Assembly (NCBI GenBank): GCA_041191405.1
Contig: JBEEOW010000003.1
Coordinates: 62,001 to 126,000 of the forward strand
Origin: JBEEOW01 sp041191405
GTDB taxonomy: Bacteria > Bacteroidota > Bacteroidia > Cytophagales > UBA9547
DNA: 64,000 nucleotides
Direction: 5' to 3'
In this document: positions 24,129 through 34,446 of the stretch, piece after piece
Layout of the letters: each line of letters starts with the position of its first letter
Position numbering within the stretch: position 1 is the stretch's first letter
Position numbers and translations under genes: made by a program
Notes under the pieces: model-generated
Told to the model about the DNA's origin: nothing
Database searches by the model: none
The model's input: only the letters and a program-made list of their open reading frames with translations

Positions 24129-26633
24129 TTATGAAATTAAGTAAACTGGAATATTTTCTAAACCTTTGCTTTGTTCCAAAATTGGAGTAATGTCAGCAAT
24201 GGTTTCTATATTTTTACGAATTGGTTGGTATGGATAAAAATTCCCTTCTTTAAATATATAAATATCACCAGTTTCGGGGTGTAAAGCAGAAATATGCATC
24301 CAATTATTAAAGTACCATTCATAAGTTGGGAGTTTTTTTAATACTTCCAATACTATTTCAGGATAATGTTCAACAACAACCATTTGCCTAATTGGGTCAT
24401 GCGCTTCAACCATTTGTAAAGGCAAACCCGGACGCAAATCTCCATCTATTCCATTTGCAACACCAAATAAGCCCATTACATTGTGAGGCAATTTTGTTCC
24501 TGCACCTAGTTTCGTATTATCTACTCTTGAGAAATAATAATTCAAATTTATACCTCCACATACAGGAGCAATTGGCTTCATTATTCCAAAGAGTATATCA
24601 CCACTTGGGTCAGAGGAATAATCATAAGAATTTAAAAATGAGCGTCTATCTAAAAACAATTGTTTAGTAATTTCTCTTCTACCTACAATTGTTAATGCAT
24701 TATTTGCATGATCCAACTCTGGGCGAGGCTCAAATAACGAAACCGACCTCGTTAATACTTTTTCGTGAATACTTTCAAGCGAATCAGTATTTGGGATAGT
24801 ATCAAAACGTCTAGTTCTTTCTTTTGCATTCAACAATAATGCTTTGTTGAAAATATCAAAATTTCTATGGAAGTGATTATCTAAATTTGAGTATGATAAT
24901 AAATGTTCGTCATAAAACACAATTTCATCACGAGTTGTATCATGTAAGCCCCCTAAGAAATGTGTCTCATCTGGAATTTCAATTCCTCTTGAACTTAAAA
25001 TTTCACGCACCTCTTTATGGTTTGCCATGTGACAAAACACTCGTGCATTTACCGAACCTGGTCTGCAAGAACATGCCCCACAATCCATTGTAGAGTAAAA
25101 AGGGTTATTAACACTACTAGCTCCGTGACCTACAACATAAACGATTGGAGCAAAATTATCTACTAAATTAATGCTCTTTAATAATCCTTCAACTCTATCA
25201 GCCATTTCATGGATTGTAAATCCAAGTTGAAGTCCATTTTCTAATTCGTCTGTAGTATTTTCAATGGTTAATTTTGATACTTTATCCATGTGCCTCAATG
25301 AAGTTGCCGTTGCAGGTGTCATTGATGGGTGTAAAATACTCAAAGCTAACTTCATAGCCGACCACAAACCCAATGTTGGAGAAATAATCATTCCTGCCAA
25401 TAAGGAATGTGTTCTTTTAGAAAAGTTCCAATCTTTATTTTTAGCTCTTCTATGAGTTCCGATTTCTTTAATTAAATATTTTGGAGTAATTGGTGCCGGA
25501 CAAAGTTTGGTGTATGATTTTCCGTTCTCAGGTTGAAAATAGAATTCCACATTAAAAAAACCAGGTGTTCCATAAGTTTCACAATTTGGGTCAGTTCTTT
25601 CAAGGTGGTCTCTTAATGAAATTTCTCTATCATCAATACAGAACATCGCCTGAAATGATTTTACTTTTACATCTTCTTTAGGTTTTTTAGGAGCTTTAAT
25701 TGCAGCAAAAACTTCGTCATAAAATGTCCACTCATAAGCTGTTTGCCATAATTTATAAACTTCGTGTAACTCGCCTGTTACAACATCAGCAAACATGTCG
25801 TGATAAGGAGTTGTAATAAATTTGTTTAATGGCACCCAATTTCCTACACCAAATTCTGCATTAAGCGTGTCGATTTCTAGTAATAATTCTAAAATGATAA
25901 TTTCTTGAAGTGTAATCTTTTTTTGGTCAATCAAAGTATCTGGGCGAGCCTCAATTACTGAAACTATACCTGACCAACCAGGGTGTGCAAATTGTTGATC
26001 GAATAAATATTGAGAATAAAGTAATTCATTACCAACAAGTTTATTTAACAATTCAGGAATTGAATAACCATCAGTTAAAAACATTTCTTTAACTACTTTA
26101 GTCTTAAAAAACGAACTCATGCTTTCTTGTTCCATCTCTTTTAAAGAAGCCAAAAATCCATTGTGCCAAAGAGGGAAATTCCAAATTGAAATACCTTGAT
26201 CTAGGTAACTACAAATAATTCTAAACAAAGTAGTATGTACATACGAATCAAGGTCAATTCCATAATTTTTACTCCAATTAGCTCTTAATTTACCTACTCT
26301 TGGAGAAATACTAGTGTTATAATGTTTATGAATTAAATTATTTTTCCAAATCTTAAGCTCATCTTTACCTTTATTTTCAATAATTATTTTATCTATTATA
26401 TCTTCACTAATTTTTTCATTTTCATATAAATTTCTAAATTCTTGCAAAGATAAAAATACCTTATAGCCAAAAATTTCAGATGCTTTACCTAAACCTTCAA
26501 AGAAATTGAATTCTTGAAAAGAACTTAATTGATTCTGAAAAATAAAATCTTTTAAAGGTGCCTGAGAAGGTAAATACTTTTTTATTTCTGTAATCACATT
26601 ACTCTCATCAAATGTTGATTTTGCAGTATTCAT
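24129..26633 (-). CDS. dabA: DabA-like carbonic anhydrase-related subunit (DUF2309)
   Basis: The soluble subunit of the DAB bicarbonate accumulation complex, 834 residues from the chosen start. The beta-carbonic-anhydrase-like zinc site is visible: FCIDDRE near residue 330 (cysteine and aspartate) and VGHGASS plus STMDCGACSC near 503-516 (histidine and cysteine). The frame extends to an ATG at 26684, but a promoter with -7 element at 26663-26670 lies inside that extension, so the ATG at 26633 is preferred. dabB follows after 3 bases. In heterotrophs the complex is proposed to supply bicarbonate for anaplerotic reactions when CO2 is low. Confidence 0.9.
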   Translation of the reverse strand: MNTAKSTFDESNVITEIKKYLPSQAPLKDFIFQNQLSSFQEFNFFEGLGKASEIFGYKVFLSLQEFRNLYENEKISEDIIDKIIIENKGKDELKIWKNNLIHKHYNTSISPRVGKLRANWSKNYGIDLDSYVHTTLFRIICSYLDQGISIWNFPLWHNGFLASLKEMEQESMSSFFKTKVVKEMFLTDGYSIPELLNKLVGNELLYSQYLFDQQFAHPGWSGIVSVIEARPDTLIDQKKITLQEIIILELLLEIDTLNAEFGVGNWVPLNKFITTPYHDMFADVVTGELHEVYKLWQTAYEWTFYDEVFAAIKAPKKPKEDVKVKSFQAMFCIDDREISLRDHLERTDPNCETYGTPGFFNVEFYFQPENGKSYTKLCPAPITPKYLIKEIGTHRRAKNKDWNFSKRTHSLLAGMIISPTLGLWSAMKLALSILHPSMTPATATSLRHMDKVSKLTIENTTDELENGLQLGFTIHEMADRVEGLLKSINLVDNFAPIVYVVGHGASSVNNPFYSTMDCGACSCRPGSVNARVFCHMANHKEVREILSSRGIEIPDETHFLGGLHDTTRDEIVFYDEHLLSYSNLDNHFHRNFDIFNKALLLNAKERTRRFDTIPNTDSLESIHEKVLTRSVSLFEPRPELDHANNALTIVGRREITKQLFLDRRSFLNSYDYSSDPSGDILFGIMKPIAPVCGGINLNYYFSRVDNTKLGAGTKLPHNVMGLFGVANGIDGDLRPGLPLQMVEAHDPIRQMVVVEHYPEIVLEVLKKLPTYEWYFNNWMHISALHPETGDIYIFKEGNFYPYQPIRKNIETIADITPILEQSKGLENIPVYLIS

Positions 26634-26662
26634 AACTTTAAATGATTTATATTTTGATAAAG

Positions 26663-26692
26663 CAAAGGTATATCGAAACTTCATTTACGCAA
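26663..26692 (-). promoter_or_regulatory. Promoter of dabA-dabB
   Basis: On the minus strand TTG (26692-26690), 19 bases, then TACCTTTG (26670-26663): an exact match to the Bacteroidota housekeeping consensus. Transcription would start near 26656, about 23 bases before the ATG at 26633. Confidence 0.8.
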
Positions 26693-26797
26693 TTAAAATC
26701 TAATTAATAAGAAATTAAATATCTTATAAATCTCATTCAATTTTGTTATCTAATTATTATTACTTATTAAAAAAATGTAATGATTTAAATTAAACTA

Positions 26798-26826
26798 TTG
26801 TTTATTTGAAAAAATAAATATATTTG
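26798..26826 (+). promoter_or_regulatory. Promoter of the lipoprotein gene at 26857
   Basis: TTG (26798-26800), 18 bases, then TATATTTG (26819-26826). The start codon is 31 bases downstream of the -7 element. Confidence 0.75.
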
Positions 26827-26856
26827 TGGATATAAAAATAACCTCAAAAATAAACT

Positions 26857-27945
26857 ATGAAAAAATCAATTAAGTTCTTTTCAGCTTTTGCTTTATTAGG
26901 AACAATGTTCTTTACAAGTTGTAACAAAACTGATGAAGATGTTACTCCTGTAGATACTACTAAACCTGTAGCTTCTGTTACATTTGATGACAACAATACA
27001 GGTTCATTAACAGCAGATGTTACTGTTACAACTTCTGGTGACAGTGCTTATGTAGCGTTAGGTGTTAATACTTCATCAATCAAATCTACAAGAATTTATT
27101 TATTAAAATCTGAAGACAATGGTGTAGCTTCATCTCTAAACTTAACTACAGATTTAGTTGGTAAAGCATATGATGGAACTGGAAGTAATTATGATTTTGA
27201 TGCTAAAACAACTTATTATGAAATTCCAGCTGCTTTAGTAGGTGGAAGTGTAGGTGGTGGTACAAAATTTAAATTAAATATCCCTCTTGCTTTAAGAAAA
27301 GGTGTTACTTCTGCAAAATCTGATGTTTATACATTATGGATTACAAATGGTGCAGGAGATTTAACTAACCCTGGTAAAAATAGAGTTTTAGGTAATGCAG
27401 TAATTACTTTCAAATACACTAACTCTTCATTGATCAATAACTATGCAACTACTTTAGGTAACCACAAAAATAGTAACTTAGGTTCTTTATTTGCTACTAT
27501 TGATGGTACTAACTATCAAAGAGACGTTGCTGATTCATTAGATTCAAGAGAAAAATCTGTTGATTTTGCTTTCGTAACTACAGGTACTACAGGAACTGAT
27601 GCAGCTTTCTTGTTTGGTTCATTAAAAGATGCAACTATTGGTGTTAACACTCCAGGTTCAAGATTCTTTAATTTAGATACTTGGACATATAAAAATGACA
27701 CTAAATTTGCTACTACTTCTGTTTCAAAAGCTACTTTTGATGCTATTGATGATGAAGCTAAATTATTAGCAGAAATTCCTTCTGTTGTAAATTCTACTAA
27801 AGTTTCTTATTCAATTGCTCCAGCAAATACAGTATTTGCTTTTGTAACTGCTGGTGGTAAAAAAGGATTAATTTTAGTTAAAACTGCTTCAGGTGATGGA
27901 GCTACATCTGGTTCTGCTGATGTACAAGTTAAAGTACAACGCTAA
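26857..27945 (+). CDS. Surface or periplasmic lipoprotein of unknown function
   Basis: A 362-residue protein with a lipoprotein signal (MKKSIKFFSAFALLGTMFFTSC, lipobox cysteine 22) followed by NKTDEDVTP, an acidic start typical of lipoproteins destined for the outer membrane surface in Bacteroidota. The rest is rich in T, S, G, A and D with alternating beta-like patterns and no recognisable catalytic motif. Codon use is strongly biased to AT-ending, highly expressed codons. It has its own promoter and a strong terminator, so it is probably an abundant single-gene product. Confidence 0.75.
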   Translation: MKKSIKFFSAFALLGTMFFTSCNKTDEDVTPVDTTKPVASVTFDDNNTGSLTADVTVTTSGDSAYVALGVNTSSIKSTRIYLLKSEDNGVASSLNLTTDLVGKAYDGTGSNYDFDAKTTYYEIPAALVGGSVGGGTKFKLNIPLALRKGVTSAKSDVYTLWITNGAGDLTNPGKNRVLGNAVITFKYTNSSLINNYATTLGNHKNSNLGSLFATIDGTNYQRDVADSLDSREKSVDFAFVTTGTTGTDAAFLFGSLKDATIGVNTPGSRFFNLDTWTYKNDTKFATTSVSKATFDAIDDEAKLLAEIPSVVNSTKVSYSIAPANTVFAFVTAGGKKGLILVKTASGDGATSGSADVQVKVQR

Positions 27946-27969
27946 TCATAACCTTAGTTATACAACAAT

Positions 27970-28006
27970 AAAAAAGCCTCACAGCAATGTGAGGCTTTTT
28001 TATTTT
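27970..28006 (+). terminator. Strong intrinsic terminator
   Basis: A perfect stem (A-run plus GCCTCAC at 27970-27982, GTGAGGC plus T-run at 27989-28001) with loop AGCAAT, 24 bases after the lipoprotein stop. Confidence 0.95.
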
Positions 28007-28102
28007 ATAAATTTTGCATTTTGAACATTTTTTATAAAAATTTGTACTTTTTATTACAACTTTTTTGGTAGATAAGTGTATAAATACTTCAAAATTAGTG
28101 GT

Positions 28103-31100
28103 ATGAATATACAGTTACCAATTTCAAATAAAGGCACAGATTTTATATTAAACAAAGTTGTTGACCTACAATCACTTTTGCTTGAAGGAAATCTTGATTC
28201 AAAAACATTTTATAAACATACACTTAAAGCAATCTGCGACTCATTTTGTGAAATCGAAGGTGCTATACTTATTCAATGTTTTACTGCTCTAACTTCTAGG
28301 TCAATAAATAATTATGTTAGCTGTATTTTAGATGATAATTTTGATATTAATCCCTTTTTTGATCTGTTTAAAATTGATACATCAAAAGATAAATGGAATG
28401 TAAATGGATATTTTTTAGAATCATCATTGCTTTTTTCTCAAAAGTATGAAAGTCAATATTTAGTTTTGATTTCTAAAAATCAAATAATTATTGAAAATTT
28501 AGAAAACCAATTACTCCCTTTTACTAATATTTTAAAATTGGTTTTGAATAAAACATTACATTCCAATGCTTCTAATGAATTATACAAAACTATTGAAACT
28601 TTAAATATTCAAAAACAATTTTCTTCGGATGTAAGTACTTTTCAATCAAATCCATATTTAAAAATTAGCGATTCTCTTTACTGTACATTTACATTTGAGG
28701 GTAAAATTGTTTGGGTAAATGATAAAATTTCAAAACTTCTTAATATAAATATAGAAAAAATTGTAGGTAACTCAATTGTTGATATTGTTCATCCTAATGA
28801 TAAAATAGATACAATTGAACAATTTGAATTGCTTAAAAGCGGTAAACCAATATTTTCTTATGTAAATAGAGTCAGAACTGGTCATGGGTATTATCTTACA
28901 CTCGAATGGTATGCTATTTCTGATATCGAAAATCAATTAATTTACGCTACTTCTCATAATATTACTCCTCAAATTCGACTTCAAAATCTTTTAGAATCTA
29001 CTAGTTCTATATCTAAAATTGGAGGTTGGGAATATGATGTTTTATCTCGTCAGGTTTCTTGGACTAACGAAACCTACAAAATTTATGAAATCGATAAAGA
29101 AACTCCTATCAATATCGAAATGTCATTTTTGTATTGTACCGAAGCTTCAAAAGCTAATCTATATAACGCAACTCAAAATTTGTATCTAAATAAAGAAAAT
29201 TTCAATCTTGAATTAGATTTACAAATGCAAGATGGAAGAATTAAACACGTAGTTACTACAAGTAATTTTGAGGTTGACGAAAAAGGGGCAGTTGTAAGAA
29301 TTTATGGAACGGTACAAGATATAACTGAGAAAAAAAATACAGAAAACAAACTTAGACAAAGAGAAGAAATAATTGATAGTCTTCAACTTTGTGTTTCAAC
29401 AAAACTAGGTGAAAGCTTTTTTGAAACCTTAACTTTGCAACTTTCTCGAACTTTAAAGTCTGATTTTACATTCATTGCTAGTATTGATAAGAATATAGCC
29501 CAAACTATTGTTTTGGTTGCTAATAACACAATTATTGCCAACATTCAATACGAATTAAATGACACACCATGCCAATTAGTGCTTGAAAATAATCTTTGTG
29601 TTTATCCAAATAACGTTGATAAACTTTTTCCAAATGATATTCTTCTCAAAGAAATGGGGGTAAAGGGATATGTTGGAGTTAAATTAATTGGTAGTAATAA
29701 TAATGTGGTAGGTATTATGGTTGCCCTTTATAAAAAACCAATTAAAGATCAACAAATGGCATTATCTATCATGGAAATAATGTCGGGTAGGGCAGGAGCC
29801 GAATTAGAAAGATTAAGTATTGAAAAGAAAATTTTATTAAGTGAAGAAAAATTAAAACTATCACAACAACTAGCCAATGTAGGTTTTTGGCAATGGTATA
29901 GTGAAGATGATAGAAGTGAATGGAGTGAGCAAGTTTATAAAATTCATGGTTTAGATATTAACCAAAAACCACCTACAAGAAAAGAATATGAAGAAACTTT
30001 TATGCATCCTGAGGATTTTAATTTTTTAAATAATAGTATTGATAATAATGAGTCATCTTCACAATACAGAATTATTAATTTAAAAGGTGAATTAAGATAC
30101 GTTAAAACCGCCTTTCAACCTATTATTAATGATGGTTTAAATATTGGAATTCAGGGAAGTATTCAAGATATTACAGAGCTTGTACATGCACAAGAAGAAG
30201 TAAGTAAATTGGCACTTATCCTTGAAAAAACTGACAATGCAATTTTTATTACAGATAAATACGGTAAAGTAAATTGGGTCAATAATGGTTTTTTAAAACT
30301 TACTAATTTTAATTTCGATGAGTTAAATGGGCATAATGTTTTTGATTTATTTTTAAATAATGATTCCGATACTGTAACTGTGAAGCAAATAAATGATGCA
30401 ATTAGAAATGGAAAATCTATTAAAAGGGAACTCATATTAAATAAAAATAAAGGAAAGTCATATTGGGCAGAAATAAGTTTTGATCCCGTTTTTGATAACA
30501 ACAATTTAATAAGCAGTTTTATAGGATTATTAAGTAATATAGATAAAAGGAAAAAAGCTGAATCTGAAATTACATCTCAAAATGATATGCTTAAAAAAGT
30601 AAATCATGAACTTGATCATTTTGTTTATAGAGTTTCACATGATTTAAGAGCTCCAATTAGCTCTGTGATGGGTTTGATAAAACTCTGTAAAATCGAAACT
30701 GAAAAAGATCAATTGGAGAAAAACTTTGATTTTCAATTAAAAAACCTTCAAAAGCTAGATAGATTTATTAAAGATATTTTAGAGTTTTCATTGAATGCCA
30801 GAATGGAAATTCAACATTCAGAAATAGATTTTAAAACTTGTATCTCAGATATTTTTAACAATTTAAACTTTTTGGGTATAAACCGGGCCATTACTAAAGA
30901 AATTAATATTGAGCAAAATAGTAAATTTATTAGTGATGACAGAAGGATGAACATGATATTAAGTAATTTGCTTTCAAATGCAATTCGTTTTGCTGATATC
31001 TCAAAACCTGAACCCTTTATTCATATAGATGTAAAAGTAACAGATGAAGATGTTTTTATAATTATTACTGATAATGGTGTAGGAATTGAAGAGCAATATT

Positions 31101-31279
31101 TGGATAAAATTTATGATATGTTTTTTAGAGCGAATTTTAAAAATACAGGCTCAGGTTTAGGATTATATATTGTTAAAGAAGCAATAAATAAACTTAACGG
31201 AAATATTACTGTAAATTCAATTCACCAAAAAGGCACAAGCTTTATGGTTAGGATTCCTAATTTATTACATTCTAATTAG
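28103..31279 (+). CDS. Soluble multi-PAS sensor histidine kinase
   Basis: A 1058-residue cytoplasmic kinase with no membrane segment. Order of domains: a divergent N-terminal region (1-180), a PAS domain (about 190-295), a PAS_3-type domain (about 305-415, ending YGTVQDITEKK), a GAF-like domain (about 425-580), a second PAS_3 (about 600-700, ending QGSIQDITEL), a further PAS (about 710-825), then HisKA with the phosphoacceptor in YRVSHDLRAPISS near residue 845 and HATPase with LLSNAIRF, DNGVGI and GSGLGLYIV. No receiver domain is present and no regulator is adjacent, so it is an orphan. The frame reaches a GTG at 28076; the ATG at 28103 is preferred. The signal is unknown. Confidence 0.9.
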   Translation: MNIQLPISNKGTDFILNKVVDLQSLLLEGNLDSKTFYKHTLKAICDSFCEIEGAILIQCFTALTSRSINNYVSCILDDNFDINPFFDLFKIDTSKDKWNVNGYFLESSLLFSQKYESQYLVLISKNQIIIENLENQLLPFTNILKLVLNKTLHSNASNELYKTIETLNIQKQFSSDVSTFQSNPYLKISDSLYCTFTFEGKIVWVNDKISKLLNINIEKIVGNSIVDIVHPNDKIDTIEQFELLKSGKPIFSYVNRVRTGHGYYLTLEWYAISDIENQLIYATSHNITPQIRLQNLLESTSSISKIGGWEYDVLSRQVSWTNETYKIYEIDKETPINIEMSFLYCTEASKANLYNATQNLYLNKENFNLELDLQMQDGRIKHVVTTSNFEVDEKGAVVRIYGTVQDITEKKNTENKLRQREEIIDSLQLCVSTKLGESFFETLTLQLSRTLKSDFTFIASIDKNIAQTIVLVANNTIIANIQYELNDTPCQLVLENNLCVYPNNVDKLFPNDILLKEMGVKGYVGVKLIGSNNNVVGIMVALYKKPIKDQQMALSIMEIMSGRAGAELERLSIEKKILLSEEKLKLSQQLANVGFWQWYSEDDRSEWSEQVYKIHGLDINQKPPTRKEYEETFMHPEDFNFLNNSIDNNESSSQYRIINLKGELRYVKTAFQPIINDGLNIGIQGSIQDITELVHAQEEVSKLALILEKTDNAIFITDKYGKVNWVNNGFLKLTNFNFDELNGHNVFDLFLNNDSDTVTVKQINDAIRNGKSIKRELILNKNKGKSYWAEISFDPVFDNNNLISSFIGLLSNIDKRKKAESEITSQNDMLKKVNHELDHFVYRVSHDLRAPISSVMGLIKLCKIETEKDQLEKNFDFQLKNLQKLDRFIKDILEFSLNARMEIQHSEIDFKTCISDIFNNLNFLGINRAITKEINIEQNSKFISDDRRMNMILSNLLSNAIRFADISKPEPFIHIDVKVTDEDVFIIITDNGVGIEEQYLDKIYDMFFRANFKNTGSGLGLYIVKEAINKLNGNITVNSIHQKGTSFMVRIPNLLHSN

Positions 31280-31424
31280 TACTAATTAAATATTTTGTTT
31301 CACATTGTAAAGAATATTAATTTAAACAGATTTATGTGCTAAGATTTTATGAGAATTTTGGAATGATTGAATAAAAAAAATAGTAATTTTAGTTTTACAA
31401 TAAATATTGTTTAACAAAGAACTA

Positions 31425-32198
31425 ATGAATTTTATAAAAAAATACCTCTTATATATTTTTCTTCCTTTTATTTCTATTGTTATAAACTCATGCACAATAG
31501 GCGAAAGAAGCGATATTAAAAATCATGATGTAACAGGAAAGTTGCACAAAATTCATCGAAATTTATATGTCAGAAAAGATACAAAAATTTCGATGGTTGA
31601 ACATAATTCGCATGATTTTTTGGATACAACTTTTATTATACCTGAAGATTCTGATACAATTCTGTTTAAAACCGAAGATGTAAGTTTGCATACTTTAGCT
31701 AAAGAGTTAAACAGTAAAGATGCAAAGTTTTTAAGATTATCAGTAAAAAGTGCTACACGTTCATATTTTTACAGAACAAAAACTATAGCAAAGTTACCTC
31801 AAGATTCATACATAAGTGTTGCTTATTTATGTAATCACAGTGGAATTGTAATTAAAAGATTTGGGGCAATTAAGGTTCATCAATTTAAAGTAATATCTAA
31901 GGAACAGATTTCTTATGATATGGATCAACCAATGATTTTTATTAATAGACCCACTCCAACAGAGAAAGGTTCTGTATATTTAGATTTTATACTTATAAAT
32001 CAGCTTATTACAGATGCAGGTAATATGATTAGAATTACTATCGATGGAAAACAATTTTATACTGATAAGTGGGTGCCACTAGAAATATTGGGACTAAAAA
32101 CTGGTAGACATAAAATTTCAGTTCAAATAGTAAATAAAGACGACGAACCTCTTGATAATATTTTTAGTAGGGATACAAGAGAATTTGATTTGAATTAA
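31425..32198 (+). CDS. Lipoprotein with C-terminal Ig-like domain
   Basis: A 257-residue lipoprotein (signal ending ISIVINSC, cysteine 23). The C-terminal third, around FINRPTPTEKGSVYLDFILI to GLKTGRHKISVQIVNKD, looks like a small beta-sandwich domain that I have seen in unannotated Bacteroidota proteins. The frame extends to a TTG at 31407, but the ATG at 31425 places the signal peptide properly. It is monocistronic, with a 15-base stem terminator immediately after the stop. Function unknown. Confidence 0.65.
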   Translation: MNFIKKYLLYIFLPFISIVINSCTIGERSDIKNHDVTGKLHKIHRNLYVRKDTKISMVEHNSHDFLDTTFIIPEDSDTILFKTEDVSLHTLAKELNSKDAKFLRLSVKSATRSYFYRTKTIAKLPQDSYISVAYLCNHSGIVIKRFGAIKVHQFKVISKEQISYDMDQPMIFINRPTPTEKGSVYLDFILINQLITDAGNMIRITIDGKQFYTDKWVPLEILGLKTGRHKISVQIVNKDDEPLDNIFSRDTREFDLN

Positions 32199-32242
32199 TT
32201 AACTCACTATTGGTTATTTACATTTTTCCAATAGTGAGTTAA
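32199..32242. terminator. Bidirectional terminator, 15-base perfect stem
   Basis: Arms 32199-32213 and 32228-32242 are exact complements around a 14-base loop. It lies between the convergent lipoprotein and proS genes and starts at the base after the lipoprotein stop codon. Confidence 0.85.
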
Positions 32243-32250
32243 TCTGCTTT

Positions 32251-33729
32251 TTAATATGCTTTAGCAAATAATACTCTTTGGGTTGAAGGTTTGCCTGTTA
32301 AAATACAAACACCGTCTTCTTGTTCATTATTCAAAGGAATACAACGAATAGTTGCTTTCGTTAATTCTTTGATTTTTTCCTCAGTTTCTGATGTGCCATC
32401 CCAGTGTGCAGCTACGAATCCAGCTTTGCCATTTAATACTTCCTCAAACTCTGCAAATGAGTTCACTTTAGTAATATGTGAATCTCTATATGCTAATGCC
32501 TGATTAAATATATTTTCCTGAATATCATTTAATAAGGTAGAAATATATTCAGTTAATCCATCAAACGAAACTGTATTTTTTTCTTTAGTATCTCTACGAG
32601 CTATTTCTACAGTATTATTTTCAAGGTCACGTTGCCCCATTGCAATTCTAACAGGCACACCTTTTAATTCGTATTCAGCAAATTTCCAACCTGGTTTATG
32701 GGTTGTTCTATTGTCATATTTTACTGAAATACCAGCTTTGCGTAAGCTTTTTACTAAAGTATCAACTTTCGCATTGATTAATGCTAATTGCTCATCACCT
32801 TTGTAAATTGGTACTATAACCACTTGAATAGGAGCTAGTTTTGGAGGTAATACAAGCCCTTGGTCATCAGAGTGGGCCATAATTAATGCACCCATCAAAC
32901 GTGTACTTACACCCCATGAAGTTCCCCAAACATGCTCTAATTTTCCTTCCGAATTGGTGAATTTTACATCAAATGCTTTTGCGAAATTCTGGCCTAAGAA
33001 ATGTGAAGTTCCAGCCTGTAAAGCTTTTCCATCTTGCATTAAAGCTTCAATACAATACGTATCCACTGCACCAGCAAAACGCTCATTAGCTGTTTTTACA
33101 CCCTTTACAACAGGCACAGCCATGTACTTTTCAGCAAATTCAGCATACACCTCAAGCATTTGTTTGGTTTCTTCTACAGCCTCAGCCTCTGTTGAGTGCG
33201 CAGTGTGACCTTCTTGCCATAAAAATTCAGTTGTACGTAAAAATAAACGTGTACGCATCTCCCAACGAACTACATTACACCATTGGTTTATTTTTAATGG
33301 TAAATCTCTATACGATTGTACCCAACCTTTATATGTATTCCAAATAATTGCTTCACTTGTAGGGCGAACAATTAATTCTTCCTCCAATTTAGCTGCTGGG
33401 TCAACTATTAATTTACCTTTATTTTCTTCATCTGATTTTAAACGATAATGAGTAACAATAGCACATTCTTTTGCAAAACCTTCAGCATTTGTTTCCTCAG
33501 CTTCGAACAAACTTTTGGGTACAAACATAGGGAAATATGCATTGCTATGTCCAGTTTCTTTGAACTTAGCATCTAACACTTGTTGCATTTTTTCCCAGAT
33601 AGCATAACCATAAGGTTTAATAACCATACAACCTTTTACGGCAGCATGTTCAGCTAAATCTGCTTTTTTTACTAACTCATTGTACCATAAAGAATAATCC
33701 TCACTACGCTTTGGAATTGCCTCACTCAT
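32251..33729 (-). CDS. proS: Prolyl-tRNA synthetase, short (archaeal/eukaryotic-like) type
   Basis: A class II synthetase that charges tRNA-Pro. At 492 residues it is the short type without the editing insertion, as usual in Bacteroidota. Recognisable parts are GCMVIKPYGYAIWEKMQ, motif 2 region QWCNVVRWEMRTRLFLRTTEFLWQEGHTAH, motif 3 TSWGVSTRLMGALIMAHSDD, and a C-terminal anticodon-binding domain. It ends in AKAY, and the C-terminal tyrosine is common in this type. The gene stands alone, divergent from the gene at 33884. Confidence 0.97.
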   Translation of the reverse strand: MSEAIPKRSEDYSLWYNELVKKADLAEHAAVKGCMVIKPYGYAIWEKMQQVLDAKFKETGHSNAYFPMFVPKSLFEAEETNAEGFAKECAIVTHYRLKSDEENKGKLIVDPAAKLEEELIVRPTSEAIIWNTYKGWVQSYRDLPLKINQWCNVVRWEMRTRLFLRTTEFLWQEGHTAHSTEAEAVEETKQMLEVYAEFAEKYMAVPVVKGVKTANERFAGAVDTYCIEALMQDGKALQAGTSHFLGQNFAKAFDVKFTNSEGKLEHVWGTSWGVSTRLMGALIMAHSDDQGLVLPPKLAPIQVVIVPIYKGDEQLALINAKVDTLVKSLRKAGISVKYDNRTTHKPGWKFAEYELKGVPVRIAMGQRDLENNTVEIARRDTKEKNTVSFDGLTEYISTLLNDIQENIFNQALAYRDSHITKVNSFAEFEEVLNGKAGFVAAHWDGTSETEEKIKELTKATIRCIPLNNEQEDGVCILTGKPSTQRVLFAKAY

Positions 33730-33883
33730 ATTAATATAAAATATTTAATCAGTTTTATTAATTTAATCAAAATTTGGTACAACATTTGTAAATGCTTGAA
33801 CCAACTACAAATATAGATATTTTTTTATTGATAAATATTTGTAGAGCAACGAATAAAGTATTTTAAAATTAAAATTATAAGCT

Positions 33884-34390
33884 ATGAAATCTTACCAAAA
33901 AATTATCGCCTTGGTACCAATATTAATTGGGTTTTCAAGTATGGCACAAACTACACAAAGTCCTGAAAGTTTTTATGCACAAAAAGCACAAGAACAACGA
34001 GCAAAAGACAATGAAGCCCTTAAAATTTTAGAGAAAAAAGAAGGTTGGGTTAATAATCCTGAATATTACCGACAAGAAGCAATTAAAAATCAATGTATAC
34101 AAGATAGTTTAAATCAAGTTAAGTATGCACTATTAGCTCAAAATGAAAGAAATCAACCAACAGTTTCTGGGAATAATTGTTCAGCAAATTTAAATACAAC
34201 TTCAAACAACAAAAGATTAAACAGACGAGCCCTTCGTCAACAAAATTATTATAACCAACAACCCTTATATTGGAATAGCGTCTATAGTCCAGTATGGAGT
34301 TGGGGGCAACCAACATATAATTACATTCCTTATAGAAATTATTGGTCAACTCCTTTATTTCTTTTTGGGAATGGTTGGTATATACGATAA
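33884..34390 (+). CDS. Small exported protein of unknown function
   Basis: A 168-residue protein with a signal peptide (1-21, ending GFSSMAQ). The mature part begins with a charged helical stretch (FYAQKAQEQRAKDNEALKIL) and ends in a low-complexity tail rich in N, Q, Y, W and P, including YNQQPLYWNSVYSPVWSWGQ. Such aromatic tails are common in surface proteins but no family is recognised. Terminator immediately downstream. Confidence 0.6.
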   Translation: MKSYQKIIALVPILIGFSSMAQTTQSPESFYAQKAQEQRAKDNEALKILEKKEGWVNNPEYYRQEAIKNQCIQDSLNQVKYALLAQNERNQPTVSGNNCSANLNTTSNNKRLNRRALRQQNYYNQQPLYWNSVYSPVWSWGQPTYNYIPYRNYWSTPLFLFGNGWYIR

Positions 34391-34446
34391 CATGTATCTC
34401 AAAAACCTTTTTCTGATCGCAAATTAAAAGTTTGAAATACATAATT

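Noticed and set aside
26634..26684. Longer N-terminus of dabA from the ATG at 26684
   Set aside because: A consensus promoter lies inside it, with predicted transcription start downstream of that ATG.
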